From Bacteroidales bacterium (GTDB taxonomy: Bacteria > Bacteroidota > Bacteroidia > Bacteroidales > P3), in the NCBI GenBank assembly GCA_017633985.1, contig JAGBOF010000003.1, positions 1-64,000 of the forward strand: a DNA stretch of 64,000 bases. Direction: 5' to 3'. The position numbers and the translations under genes are program-made. This document shows, one piece after another, positions 11,252 to 20,065 of this stretch (positions within the stretch are counted from its first letter, which is position 1; the number at the start of each line of letters is the position of its first letter). Under the pieces are notes generated by a model. The model made no database searches. It was not told the origin of the DNA and worked only from the letters and a program-made list of their open reading frames with translations.

Positions 11252-12711
11252 ATTTTCTTATAAAAAGATTTTGAGAAAAGAGCTAAAAACGAATATATTT
11301 CCAATCTTCCCAACAGCATCATAACTATAAGCGTAAATTGGGAGAGAGTATTTAACGATGAATAACTGAAACCCTGTGCCATCTCTCCGACAACGGGTCC
11401 TATATTACCCAAATTGGCGGCACTTACGGCTATTGAAGAAGAAAAATCATTGCCTGCCAAAGACAAAATAAATATTCCCGATACGAAAATAACTGCATAC
11501 AAGAAGAAGAAGCCGAATATACGCCTTATATCATCTTCCCTTACCGATTTTCCGTTATATCTTACAGGCACTACTGCATGGGGATGGAACAATTTGGTTA
11601 ATGCCGTGCGTGCATAACGCACCAAAATAATAACTCTTATTATCTTAAGTCCCGTAGATGATGATGCCGAGCAACCGCCTATAATCATCAAAAGCAATAA
11701 GCATGCACATACGAAACTTCCGGGAGCTTTTAATTGTAAATCATACCCTGTTGAAGAAACCATTGATACGGAATAAAACAATGAATCCTTGATTCTTTCA
11801 CTCAAAGACATATCGCTGCGCAGTGTCCAATAAACCACAAAACACAAACTGACAAATAATATTAATAATGTATAATATTTAAGTTGTTCGTCCTTGAATA
11901 CAGATTTGAATTTGCCTCTGAAAAAATATATTATTATAAAAAAACTTATTCCGCTTAAAAACATAAAACACATTATCACCCATTGGCTGTAGGAAGAAAA
12001 CGATCCGATATTGCCGTCAGAAGTGGAAAAGCCTCCCGTAGATATTGTGGAAAAAGAATGCGACAATGCAGTCCAGAAATCCATCTCTCCGATGAAAAGA
12101 AATACGAAACAACCTATTGTAAGAAACGAATAAACAAAAAATATCATCTTTACGGTGTCTTTAAGATGCGGATACATCTTTCCCGATGTCAAAGAAAAGA
12201 ATTCGGCATTGAACAAATTATTCAGATTACCCGAATACTTACTCAACGATGCTATTATCAAAAGCGTAAATCCCAATCCGCCTACCCATTGTGTCATACT
12301 GCGGTAAACAAGTAACGATACTGGTACTTTAGACAAATCTTCTATAACCGTAGATCCCGTTGTGGTAAAACCTGAAAACGATTCAAACAAAGCATCGGTC
12401 ACCGAAAATGTCTCTGCAAAAAACATATAAGGCAAAGATGCACAAAGGGGAATAAGAATCCATATAAGACCGACAATAATCTGCCCTTGACGCTTACCGA
12501 CGGTTATCTCATAATTGCGGCACAAAAAAGTAAGCGAAAATCCTATCACGGCAAAAAAGCAAACAGTCATAATAAATACTCTCAATGCCGCTTCATGGTT
12601 CCAATATGCCGCAAATGTCGGAATAAGGCACATCACAGACCACAAAAGCATCAATTTACCGAGTAAATATCCTGCTATTTTCTTATTAACCCTGCTTAAA
12701 ATCATATTCAA
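11248..12711 (-). CDS. trkH: TrkH-family potassium uptake channel subunit (first copy)
   Basis: This 487-residue paralogue has the TrkH fold and four P-loops: SGFTTTGST, STISTGGFST, SMVSSTGYDL and ANLGNIGPVVG. It lies 16 bp after trkA and overlaps the next trkH by 4 bp. The two copies differ clearly in sequence, so this is an old duplication. The protein may form a heterodimer with its neighbour or a separate homodimeric channel sharing one TrkA; the sequence cannot decide this. Confidence 0.92.
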   Translation of the reverse strand: MNMILSRVNKKIAGYLLGKLMLLWSVMCLIPTFAAYWNHEAALRVFIMTVCFFAVIGFSLTFLCRNYEITVGKRQGQIIVGLIWILIPLCASLPYMFFAETFSVTDALFESFSGFTTTGSTVIEDLSKVPVSLLVYRSMTQWVGGLGFTLLIIASLSKYSGNLNNLFNAEFFSLTSGKMYPHLKDTVKMIFFVYSFLTIGCFVFLFIGEMDFWTALSHSFSTISTGGFSTSDGNIGSFSSYSQWVIMCFMFLSGISFFIIIYFFRGKFKSVFKDEQLKYYTLLILFVSLCFVVYWTLRSDMSLSERIKDSLFYSVSMVSSTGYDLQLKAPGSFVCACLLLLMIIGGCSASSSTGLKIIRVIILVRYARTALTKLFHPHAVVPVRYNGKSVREDDIRRIFGFFFLYAVIFVSGIFILSLAGNDFSSSIAVSAANLGNIGPVVGEMAQGFSYSSLNTLSQFTLIVMMLLGRLEIYSFLALFSKSFYKKI

Positions 12712-12727
12712 AAGGCATTTTGCCGCA

Positions 12728-14068
12728 CTAATTAAACAGTTTCATAACTTTGTTTGCCGATTCAGGTAAAGAGAATACCACTACCTTATCCCCTGTCTCT
12801 ATTTGAGTGTTACCTCTTGCTATAAAACTTTCCCCGTCCCTTACAATACCTCCTATGGAAACTCCTTTCGGTATTGACAGGTTCATTATTATGTCTTTGG
12901 TTGCAGGAGATTTTTCTTTGACTATGACTTCGAATACTTCAGCATCTATACCCGAAAGCCATTTACTCGAAGTTACTTCACCTGACAAGGTAAACCGTGC
13001 AATGTAACTTGCCGTTATCAGTTTTTTATTAATGATCGTATCTATTCCTATATCTTGCGAAACGTCTATATAATTGATATTTTCCACCAATGCAATGGTC
13101 TTTTTCACTCCTTGACGGTGCGCATGCAAACAACTTAAGATATTTGTTTCCGTCGAACCCGTTGTGGCGATGAATGCATCAGTATCTGCCAAACCTTCGT
13201 CCATTAACAACGATATATCGCTTCCGTTACCGTTTATAACCATTGTCTTATCCAAATCATCCACCAATTTAAAACACCGTTCCTTATCCTGCTCAATTAT
13301 TTTAAGAGAAATATTGTCCTGAATATTCAATGCAGCCCTTCTTCCTATCCTGCCGCCGCCTAAAATAATAGCATTCTTTATCTGGTACTCCGTCTTTTTG
13401 AACAAAGCCTTCACTATTTCCAAACTGTCAGGCTTTACAAGCAAATAAATCAAATCTCCCGAACGGTAAACATCGTCTCCGCCCGGAATGATTGTCTGCC
13501 CCGAACGTATAATACAAACTATTCTGGCATCCATTTGCGGATAGAGTTTTGCTACCTCTGCTATTGTCTTATCCACAAAGACCGCATTTTCATCCAAACG
13601 CGTCATATAAATGGATAACAAGCCACCGGAAAAATCAAAGACCTCGGTTGCCGTATTACGTGTAAGCAAATTGGTTATTTCCTTTGCTGCAATTCTTTCG
13701 GGAGATACCATTTCATCTATGCCCAAAGCTTTGAACATACTTTTGTTATCATCATTCAGATATTCCAAAGATGATACCCTTGCAATAGTACGCTTTGCTC
13801 CCAAACGTTTACCCAATATGCATGTAATTATATTGATTGTCTCCTCATGCAAAACGCTTATCAACAAATCACAGGAACTTATCCCCGCCTGTTTGAGAAC
13901 ATTTATGGAAGTCGAAGAGCCGGTTACTGTGAGCAAATCATTATCCGTTTGCAATAATTTAAGCAATTCGCTGTGCGGATCAACCACCGTGATGTTATGT
14001 CTTACCTTTGAAAGTGTTTTTGCCAAATGAAAACCTACTTCTCCGTCGCCTGCAATTATAATATCCAT
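12728..14068 (-). CDS. trkA: TrkA potassium uptake regulatory subunit (two RCK domains)
   Basis: The start chosen is ATG 14068 (MDIIIAGDGEVGFHLAKTL), because the longer frame to 14113 would put the start upstream of the -7 box at 14091-14098. The 446-residue protein has two tandem Rossmann RCK-N domains with nucleotide-binding glycine motifs (GDGEVG near residue 7, GGGRIG near 230), each followed by an RCK-C ligand domain. This is the standard TrkA layout. It binds NAD(H) or ATP/ADP in the cytoplasm and gates the TrkH channels encoded just downstream. Confidence 0.93.
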   Translation of the reverse strand: MDIIIAGDGEVGFHLAKTLSKVRHNITVVDPHSELLKLLQTDNDLLTVTGSSTSINVLKQAGISSCDLLISVLHEETINIITCILGKRLGAKRTIARVSSLEYLNDDNKSMFKALGIDEMVSPERIAAKEITNLLTRNTATEVFDFSGGLLSIYMTRLDENAVFVDKTIAEVAKLYPQMDARIVCIIRSGQTIIPGGDDVYRSGDLIYLLVKPDSLEIVKALFKKTEYQIKNAIILGGGRIGRRAALNIQDNISLKIIEQDKERCFKLVDDLDKTMVINGNGSDISLLMDEGLADTDAFIATTGSTETNILSCLHAHRQGVKKTIALVENINYIDVSQDIGIDTIINKKLITASYIARFTLSGEVTSSKWLSGIDAEVFEVIVKEKSPATKDIIMNLSIPKGVSIGGIVRDGESFIARGNTQIETGDKVVVFSLPESANKVMKLFN

Positions 14069-14090
14069 ATTCCGAAATAAAAATTTTGTG

Positions 14091-14098
14091 CAAAAATA
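14091..14098 (-). promoter_or_regulatory. -7 promoter box TATTTTTG of the trk operon
   Basis: On the minus strand TATTTTTG lies 22 bp before the trkA ATG. Its position argues against the upstream start at 14113. Confidence 0.55.
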
Positions 14099-14225
14099 AT
14101 AAAAAACGCACAATCCGCAATAATAATATTGCTTTTTATGCTCTTTACTCTATATTTTAACCTCCGCAAACGGTATTAAAGCCGAACAAACAGCCTTAAC
14201 TGTCTTTTGCAATAACTGCAGGGTT

Positions 14226-14648
14226 TTATTCTTTGGTGTAAACTAATACGGGACGGCCGTTTTTATATAAATAAAGGTCTTCGTCAATGATTTTATACGA
14301 ATCCACGTCGTTTAAATTTGTCAAATAAATTCTCTCCGAAGCAATATTGTCGTCAGGACATGCCATTTTGGTGGAACCGATAGACCTGAACATAATATGG
14401 TTACGTTTTATCACCACCTGTGACACGTATGTATTGCAACCCGAAGACCCGCTGGCATATTCATTCTCCCTTGTAATTACCAAAGTTATCTTCTCCCTGC
14501 CGTCTTTGTACACAATCTTCTTGTTATTCAATCTTGAAAGCACCCAGACCTTGTCATAAATTTCTTCCTTATCCTCCGCTGTTTGGTTTTGCGGATATAA
14601 CGGGAATGCGACCAGCGATAACAATATGATAAATATGTATTTTTTCAT
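14226..14648 (-). CDS. Secreted META (HslJ-like) domain protein
   Basis: This 140-residue protein opens with a signal peptide (MKKYIFIILLSLVAFPLYPQ); ATG 14648 is chosen over the ATG two codons upstream. The mature part is one META domain, seen from WVLSRLNNKK, the SGCNTY motif and TKMACPD, as in HslJ and related envelope proteins. META proteins are small periplasmic or surface proteins of poorly defined role, linked to envelope stress or inhibitor resistance in some bacteria. It is a single gene with its own promoter, divergent from the DUF389 gene. Confidence 0.8.
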   Translation of the reverse strand: MKKYIFIILLSLVAFPLYPQNQTAEDKEEIYDKVWVLSRLNNKKIVYKDGREKITLVITRENEYASGSSGCNTYVSQVVIKRNHIMFRSIGSTKMACPDDNIASERIYLTNLNDVDSYKIIDEDLYLYKNGRPVLVYTKE

Positions 14649-14681
14649 AATCAAATGCAGTGTTTAAACGGTTTTATGCTG

Positions 14682-14689
14682 CAAAGATA
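14682..14689 (-). promoter_or_regulatory. -7 promoter box TATCTTTG of the META gene
   Basis: Minus-strand TATCTTTGC lies 33 bp upstream of ATG 14648 and matches the consensus exactly. Confidence 0.6.
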
Positions 14690-14825
14690 CAAAAACCGTG
14701 CAGAACCGTCGCTTTAAATGGCAAATTTTACACAATAAATAATTTTCATACAATTTTTCTTCCAATCCCCACGTTTATAATTTATTATTTTGATTTAACA
14801 AATCTGCCTAAAAACCAAACAGTCT

Positions 14826-16145
14826 ATGAAAAACAATTTCACAAAGATGCGGATAAAAGCCGTTTTGCGCAAATACTTTGATTTGAGATACGACAAAGAT
14901 GACGAAATGTTGGTCTTGGACGAAATAAGACAAGGCGTAAGTTTCCGCGGTGCTAATTTATGGATTTTAATTCTCGCCATTTTCGTGGCATCATTGGGTT
15001 TGAACGTCAATTCTACGGCAGTAATTATCGGAGCAATGCTTATCTCTCCTTTGATGGGACCTATTATCGGTGTGGGATTCGCTGTAGGTACCATTGATAT
15101 GGAGCTTTTAAAACGCAGTTTCAAGAATTATTTGATTGCAACGGGTATAAGTATTTTGACGGCTACTGTTTATTGGTTTATATCGCCTTTTGACGAGCCT
15201 CAAAGCGAACTTATAGCCCGTACGGCACCTACTTTGTATGATGTTTTGATTGCTTTTTGCGGCGGTGCGGCAGGTGTTATAGCCACTTGTTCCAAACAAA
15301 AAAGCAATGTAGTGCCAGGAGTTGCCATTGCTACGGCTTTAATGCCTCCTTTGTGCACGGCAGGTTACGGATTGGGCACGGGACAGTTGCAATTCTTCTT
15401 CGGAGCGTTTTATCTTTACTTTATAAACAGCGTTTTCATCTGTATGGCTACCATATTGGGCGTAAGGTTTATGAAATTCAAACAAAAACTGGACATAAAC
15501 AAACAACATTTTTCAAAGATACGCAACAAATTCTTATTAATCATAGCCATTACATTAGTGCCTGCACTTGTGATGACCATCAATATCGTTCAGGATTCTT
15601 TGTTAAGAAGCAATCTTAACCGATTCATACACGACAATTTCTCATCTGCGTCCAATAAAATAATATCCAACGAAATAAACAAAAAGACGCACACCATCCG
15701 TTTGGTTTCAATCGGTAAGGAAATAACGGCAAGTGAAATTAACAAAGCCAAATCGTCTTTAAACGACTACAAATTGGGTAAATATTCATTGGAATTGCTT
15801 CAAGGTACGCAGACAGACACTCTTATTGCAATGGATGAGCATAATATCGCACTGAACAAGCACATCACCGAATTGGAAACGGAATTGGACAAATACAAAC
15901 GGCTTGAAACTCTCAACAATGACTTAAGCAACGAGATAAAAGTGCTGTTCCCTGACATCAAAACCGTAAGTCTTTCCCTTACAACCACTGCCAATACGGC
16001 TGATACGGCTAACAAAAAAACAGTTATGGCGGTATTGACTTCTGATAAGAAGGCTAACATCACCAATGAGGAGAAATCCAAAATCCTTCAGTGGTTACAA
16101 GCCCGTACGAACGAAAAAAATATTACGCTGTTCATAACAGAATAA
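14826..16145 (+). CDS. DUF389 family membrane protein
   Basis: A 439-residue protein with an N-terminal membrane domain (residues about 35-240) holding the family's conserved segments, such as NSTAVIIGAMLISPLMGPI and GVAIATALMPPLCTAGYG. The hydrophilic C-terminal half has alternating beta-strand-like stretches and a coiled-coil-like region (IALNKHITELETELDKYKR). DUF389/TIGR00341 proteins are widespread polytopic proteins of unproven function; transport has been suggested. The plus-strand gene starts right after an AT-rich stretch and stands alone. Confidence 0.85.
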   Translation: MKNNFTKMRIKAVLRKYFDLRYDKDDEMLVLDEIRQGVSFRGANLWILILAIFVASLGLNVNSTAVIIGAMLISPLMGPIIGVGFAVGTIDMELLKRSFKNYLIATGISILTATVYWFISPFDEPQSELIARTAPTLYDVLIAFCGGAAGVIATCSKQKSNVVPGVAIATALMPPLCTAGYGLGTGQLQFFFGAFYLYFINSVFICMATILGVRFMKFKQKLDINKQHFSKIRNKFLLIIAITLVPALVMTINIVQDSLLRSNLNRFIHDNFSSASNKIISNEINKKTHTIRLVSIGKEITASEINKAKSSLNDYKLGKYSLELLQGTQTDTLIAMDEHNIALNKHITELETELDKYKRLETLNNDLSNEIKVLFPDIKTVSLSLTTTANTADTANKKTVMAVLTSDKKANITNEEKSKILQWLQARTNEKNITLFITE

Positions 16146-16172
16146 ATTCTTATGCTTTTATTCAAAAATGAA

Positions 16173-16200
16173 ACGCCTGTTTATTTTACTAATCAGGCGT
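16173..16200. repeat. CAGGCG hairpin, terminator-like (palindrome family copy 2)
   Basis: AACGCCTG and CAGGCGTT form an 8-bp stem with a 14-nt loop just after the DUF389 gene. T-rich DNA flanks it on both strands, so it may terminate the DUF389 mRNA and any minus-strand transcript from the promoter at 16281. Confidence 0.55.
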
Positions 16201-16203
16201 TTT

Positions 16204-16245
16204 ATTTTACTGATCTGCGATATTATTTTACTGATCTGCGATATT
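16204..16245. repeat. Two perfect tandem copies of a 21-bp unit
   Basis: ATTTTACTGATCTGCGATATT occurs twice head to tail with no mismatch. The unit contains GATCTGCGATA and is not seen elsewhere in the window. On the minus strand it lies downstream of a consensus promoter box. Confidence 0.85.
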
Positions 16246-16280
16246 ATTTTCTTCAAACGCCATCTTATTTCCGTGCATAG

Positions 16281-16288
16281 CAAAGATA
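16281..16288 (-). promoter_or_regulatory. Orphan minus-strand -7 box TATCTTTG
   Basis: An exact TATCTTTG faces left into the 21-bp tandem repeat and the CAGGCG hairpin. No gene lies on that strand before the DUF389 coding end, so it could drive a short non-coding RNA of roughly 110 nt. Confidence 0.35.
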
Positions 16289-16358
16289 ATAAAATGTTTC
16301 GCTAAAACGAAGCGTTATTTTATCTGTTTGCCTGACTCTTACTCATAAACATAAAAGT

Positions 16359-16393
16359 GAATAGGCAGCTTTGCAAAGCAAAGTCACCTATTC
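16359..16393. terminator. Hairpin after the aspartate aminotransferase gene
   Basis: GAATAGG-cag-CTTTG pairs with CAAAG-tca-CCTATTC around a short loop. It lies 31 bp downstream of the minus-strand aminotransferase stop. No long T run follows, so its termination strength is uncertain. Confidence 0.45.
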
Positions 16394-16423
16394 TTGAGAT
16401 GAAACATTATTAAAATTAAATTT

Positions 16424-17620
16424 TTACTTCAATTTGCTTACCGCTTCTTTGATTCTGCGTATTGCCTCGGTGATATTTTCATCCGAAGTAGCATAACTCA
16501 TACGGAAACATTCAGGAGAACCGAATGCATCACCGCCTACGGTTGCCACATGTCCTTCTTCCAAAAGGTACATAGCGAAATCGGTGGAATTATTGATTAC
16601 TTTCTTTCCGTCAGTCTTGCCGAAATAATACGAACACTTCGGGAAAAGATAGAATGCTCCCTGAGGATCGTTTACTTCAAACCCCGGAACTTCTTTTGAC
16701 AATTTAACAATAAGGTTTTTCCTTCTTTCAAATGCCTGACGCATCTGTTCAACGCAATCCTGCGGCATATTGTATGCAGCAACAGCTGCTATCTGTGAAA
16801 CCGAGCACGGACCGCTGGTATATTGTCCCTGCAATTTGTTGCAAGCCTTCGCTATCTCAACAGGAGCTGCTATATAACCGATACGCCATCCCGTCATGGC
16901 ATAAGCTTTACTTACTCCGTTAATGATAATACACCTTTGCTTCATTCCTTCACATGCAGCAAGCGAAGCATGCTTGCCTGTATAGTTGATATGTTCGTAA
17001 ATCTCGTCACAAATAACGTAAACATTCGGATATTTTCTCAAAACAGCTGCCAAACCTTCCATTTCTTCAGCCGTATATACCGATCCCGTAGGATTGGATG
17101 GCGAACAAAGAATAAGCATCTTCGTTTTAGGAGTTATCACGCTCTCCAATTGTTGCGGCGTAATCTTGAAATCCTGTTCTATCTTGGCTTCGGTAAACAC
17201 TGGCGTGCCGTCTGCCATAAGTACCATCTGCGGATAAGACACCCAATAAGGAGCCGGAATAATCACCTCATCGCCTTTGGATATCAAAGCCATCACTGCG
17301 TTGCACACACTTTGCTTTGCACCGTTGGAAACCACTATCTGGTCAGGCGTATATTCCAAATTGTTTTCGCGTTTAAGCTTATCAACTATGGCTTTTTTCA
17401 ATTCAGGATAACCAGGCACAGGAGAATAACGCGTATAGTTGTCATCAACGGCTTTTTTTGCCGCTTGTTTGATATGATCAGGCGTATTGAAGTCAGGTTC
17501 GCCCACACTCATATTAATAATATCCACTCCTTGTGCTTTCAATTCGGAACTTCTCTGGCTCATTGCCAATGTTGCCGAAGGGGACAGACGGTTAATTCTG
17601 TCGGATAAAAGATTACTCAT
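16424..17620 (-). CDS. aspC: Aspartate aminotransferase (class I PLP-dependent)
   Basis: A 398-residue fold-type I aminotransferase that interconverts aspartate/oxaloacetate with glutamate/2-oxoglutarate. Visible family marks are NMSVGEPDFNTP at the N-terminus, VVSNGAKQSV, LCSPSNPTGSVY, the PLP lysine in SKAYAMTGWRIGY, and the C-terminal FRMSYATSDENI with the substrate-carboxylate arginine. Length is typical of the thermophile-type AspAT subgroup. It is a single minus-strand gene with its own promoter at 17707; prephenate or alanine specificity cannot be excluded. Confidence 0.9.
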   Translation of the reverse strand: MSNLLSDRINRLSPSATLAMSQRSSELKAQGVDIINMSVGEPDFNTPDHIKQAAKKAVDDNYTRYSPVPGYPELKKAIVDKLKRENNLEYTPDQIVVSNGAKQSVCNAVMALISKGDEVIIPAPYWVSYPQMVLMADGTPVFTEAKIEQDFKITPQQLESVITPKTKMLILCSPSNPTGSVYTAEEMEGLAAVLRKYPNVYVICDEIYEHINYTGKHASLAACEGMKQRCIIINGVSKAYAMTGWRIGYIAAPVEIAKACNKLQGQYTSGPCSVSQIAAVAAYNMPQDCVEQMRQAFERRKNLIVKLSKEVPGFEVNDPQGAFYLFPKCSYYFGKTDGKKVINNSTDFAMYLLEEGHVATVGGDAFGSPECFRMSYATSDENITEAIRRIKEAVSKLK

Positions 17621-17706
17621 GTTATTTAACGTGTTTTACATTGTTAATTAATAAATAAACTTACCGTTTCGGGACATTAGGTATCTTAAACGTCCGTAAA
17701 ACTTTG

Positions 17707-17714
17707 CAAAGGTA
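17707..17714 (-). promoter_or_regulatory. -7 promoter box TACCTTTG of the aminotransferase gene
   Basis: TACCTTTGC on the minus strand gives an 85-nt leader before ATG 17620. Confidence 0.5.
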
Positions 17715-17846
17715 AAAAATTTTTCATTAAATAAGCATCGTAATCCACCGAAAATTCAATTTATTTTTACTTTAACGCTTTTTGCGCTTATAAAAACATT
17801 GAAAATTCCCGCCCTTTCACATAAAATCCATGCCCTTTTGCGTCTT

Positions 17847-17960
17847 GCCGCCGCCCCGTGGCTTATTATTTTCAAAAAAACCCTTTTTTTGACCCGAAAA
17901 AACTGTTTTTTTGAGGTAAAAAAACTGTTTTTTTCAGATTAATATGGCACGGGGCGGCAG
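17847..17960 (+). repeat. Phased A/T-tract inverted-repeat element, copy A
   Basis: This 114-bp element has a GC-rich left arm (GCCGCCCCGTGGC then TATTA) and an inverted right arm (TAATA then TGGCACGGGGCGGC). Between them lie three modules, A7-CCC-T7, A6-CTG-T7 and A7-CTG-T7, separated by short spacers (gacccg, gaggt). It sits between the divergent aminotransferase and EamA genes. Four more copies lie at 23034, 27060, 34226 and 48611. Confidence 0.85.
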
Positions 17961-18023
17961 CGAAAAAGCATAAGGCGGCAATATTGCACCTTCGGGCTAT
18001 GCTTCTATGTGACTAAAATGAAC

Positions 18024-18031
18024 TATCTTTG
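18024..18031 (+). promoter_or_regulatory. -7 promoter box TATCTTTG of the EamA-radical SAM operon
   Basis: Exact consensus TATCTTTGC, 63 bp before the EamA ATG. The rest of the 473-bp gap 17621-18094 holds element A and the opposing promoter. Confidence 0.6.
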
Positions 18032-18094
18032 CAAATCAAAAATACGGAATGTTTATCGGCATCCGTATTGTAACTTACAACAAACACAAAACGT

Positions 18095-18997
18095 ATGAAT
18101 GACAAAATAAAAGGATATTTATCAGGAATAATTGCAGCGGTGGCTTACGGAACCAACCCTTTGGGTGCCTTGTTTTTATACAAAGAAGGCTTCAATCCGA
18201 CAAGCGTTATTTTTTACAGGTTCGTCTTTGCCGTAATCATACTGCTGGCAATTCTCAAAATACGCAGAATCCCGCTTAAAATAACCAAAGAGGAGTTTAA
18301 AGTATTGGCATGCTTGGGTGTCATATTCGCCGCATCGGCTCTTACGCTGTATACATCGTTCAACTATATGGACTCGGGCATTGCCTCAACGATACTTTTC
18401 GCCTATCCGATAATGGTGGCGGTTATAATGGCGGTCTTTTTCCGTGAAAAAACATCGCTTTTAACCGTTGTGTCCATTGCCTTAAGCGTTTTCGGCATCG
18501 GGCTGCTTTATCAAGGCGACGGACAGGCTAAACTCTCCGTCTTGGGAATAGTTTTGGTGCTTATATCATCTTTAACTTACGCCGTATATATAGTAATCGT
18601 GAACCGTGCCAAATTGAACATCACTCCGTTTAAAATGACCTTCTTCATAATGATGTTTGCCGCCGTGACAATAGGTCTTTATTCCCTTTTGTTGCCGCAA
18701 AACAGAATAATAATGATACCGAACGTAACTTCATTGGGCTGGATAATCATGTTGGCATGCGTTCCTACTATAATAGCCATGACATTCCTTAACATAGGTA
18801 TATTTTATGCAGGTTCAACACCTACAGCCGTCATGGGAGCATTGGAACCAGTCACTGCAGTGATAATAAGCATCACCGTATTTGACGGAGTCTTTACTTT
18901 AAGACTTTTTACGGGCATTGTATTGATATTAACTGCGGTGTTATTGATTGTAGGCGGCAGAAAACTGTTTGCAAAACGACACAAACAAGAATCATAA
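18095..18997 (+). CDS. EamA/DMT family inner-membrane transporter
   Basis: A 300-residue protein with about ten hydrophobic helices in two homologous EamA halves (KGYLSGIIAAVAYGTNPLGA, then SVLGIVLVLISSLTYAVYIV). The family exports metabolites or amino acids across the inner membrane; the substrate cannot be read from sequence. It lies 6 bp before the radical SAM gene, so the two are probably co-transcribed. Confidence 0.85.
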   Translation: MNDKIKGYLSGIIAAVAYGTNPLGALFLYKEGFNPTSVIFYRFVFAVIILLAILKIRRIPLKITKEEFKVLACLGVIFAASALTLYTSFNYMDSGIASTILFAYPIMVAVIMAVFFREKTSLLTVVSIALSVFGIGLLYQGDGQAKLSVLGIVLVLISSLTYAVYIVIVNRAKLNITPFKMTFFIMMFAAVTIGLYSLLLPQNRIIMIPNVTSLGWIIMLACVPTIIAMTFLNIGIFYAGSTPTAVMGALEPVTAVIISITVFDGVFTLRLFTGIVLILTAVLLIVGGRKLFAKRHKQES

Positions 18998-19003
18998 GGC
19001 AAT

Positions 19004-19870
19004 ATGCATTTTGTAAAAGTCAAGAATATTATCACGGGAGCCAATAACGGTATAAACGTTTACAGAGGTTGTGTTCACGGTTGCGTATATTGCGACACCA
19101 GAAGCAAGTGTTACGGCTTTAATCACGCATTGGAAGACATAGAAGTGAAGGAAAATGCCGTGGAATTGTTGGATGATGCCCTTAAAAGGAAGAAACAAAA
19201 ATGCATGATAGGCACAGGTTCGATGGCGGACCCGTATCAGCCCTGCGAAAACGAGCTATTTATAACCAGAAAGTGTTTGGAGGTTATTCTTGAGAGGAAT
19301 TGCGGGGCGACAATGATAACCAAATCCGACCTTGTGCTGCGGGATTTGGATTTGTTGAAAGAAATAAACCGCAGAACTAAATGTGCCGTCCAGATTACAC
19401 TTACTTGTACGGACGATAAGTTAAGCAAAATTATTGAACCGAATGTTTGTACGACCAATGTGAGGATAAAGGTTTTGGAGATACTCAAACAAAACAATAT
19501 TCCGACCGTTGTATGGCTTTGTCCCGTGCTTCCTTTCATTACGGACAGCGAGCAAAACATCAAAAACATACTTGAAGCCTGCGTTGCCAATGATGTCAAA
19601 GGTATTATATGCTTCGGGATGGGTATGACGTTAAGGGACGGCAACAGGGAGTATTTTTATTCTTTTTTGGATAAGTTCAATCCTGATTTAAAGCAAAAAT
19701 ATATCAATCTTTACGGCAACAGATACAATATCCAATCACCAAATAGCGCCAATTTAATGCGGTTGTATAACGACACGTGCAGTAAATACAATATTATATC
19801 CGAACCCGAAGATGTTTTCGCATATTTGAAAGATTTTCCGCAAAAACAAAAACAGCTTTCATTGTTTTAA
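19004..19870 (+). CDS. Radical SAM protein, SPL-like (CxxxCxxC)
   Basis: A 288-residue radical SAM enzyme with the cluster motif CVHGCVYC (CX3CX2C) near residue 24, preceded by NVYRGC as in the spore-photoproduct-lyase-like/Rv2578c group. IGTGSMADPYQPCE and the later ITLTCTDDKL fit that group. Proteins of this subgroup are often called DNA repair photolyases, but most have no proven substrate. The gene directly follows the EamA transporter; a convergent hairpin separates it from pyrI. Confidence 0.82.
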   Translation: MHFVKVKNIITGANNGINVYRGCVHGCVYCDTRSKCYGFNHALEDIEVKENAVELLDDALKRKKQKCMIGTGSMADPYQPCENELFITRKCLEVILERNCGATMITKSDLVLRDLDLLKEINRRTKCAVQITLTCTDDKLSKIIEPNVCTTNVRIKVLEILKQNNIPTVVWLCPVLPFITDSEQNIKNILEACVANDVKGIICFGMGMTLRDGNREYFYSFLDKFNPDLKQKYINLYGNRYNIQSPNSANLMRLYNDTCSKYNIISEPEDVFAYLKDFPQKQKQLSLF

Positions 19871-19991
19871 CTGCACTGAAACCGCATCTTATATCTGTTT
19901 CTTGACTATTAAAGCTGATTTATTCGCTTTTTGATACGCTCTTGTCTCCTATTTTGTCTGTTAAACCCAAACGAACTGTCGGATATTAACA

Positions 19992-20022
19992 AAGAGGTTT
20001 TCTTTAGATAAGAAAACCTCTT
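19992..20022. terminator. Hairpin closing the pyrBI operon and the radical SAM operon
   Basis: A perfect 13-bp stem (AAGAGGTTTTCTT / AAGAAAACCTCTT) with a 5-nt loop lies between convergent genes. The stem core AGGTTTTCTT is the same as in the hairpin in the pyrB leader, suggesting related terminator function at both ends of the operon. Confidence 0.65.
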
Positions 20023-20065
20023 GCCAAATTAATTATTAACTAAATATGTATCCCTTATGACAGGT

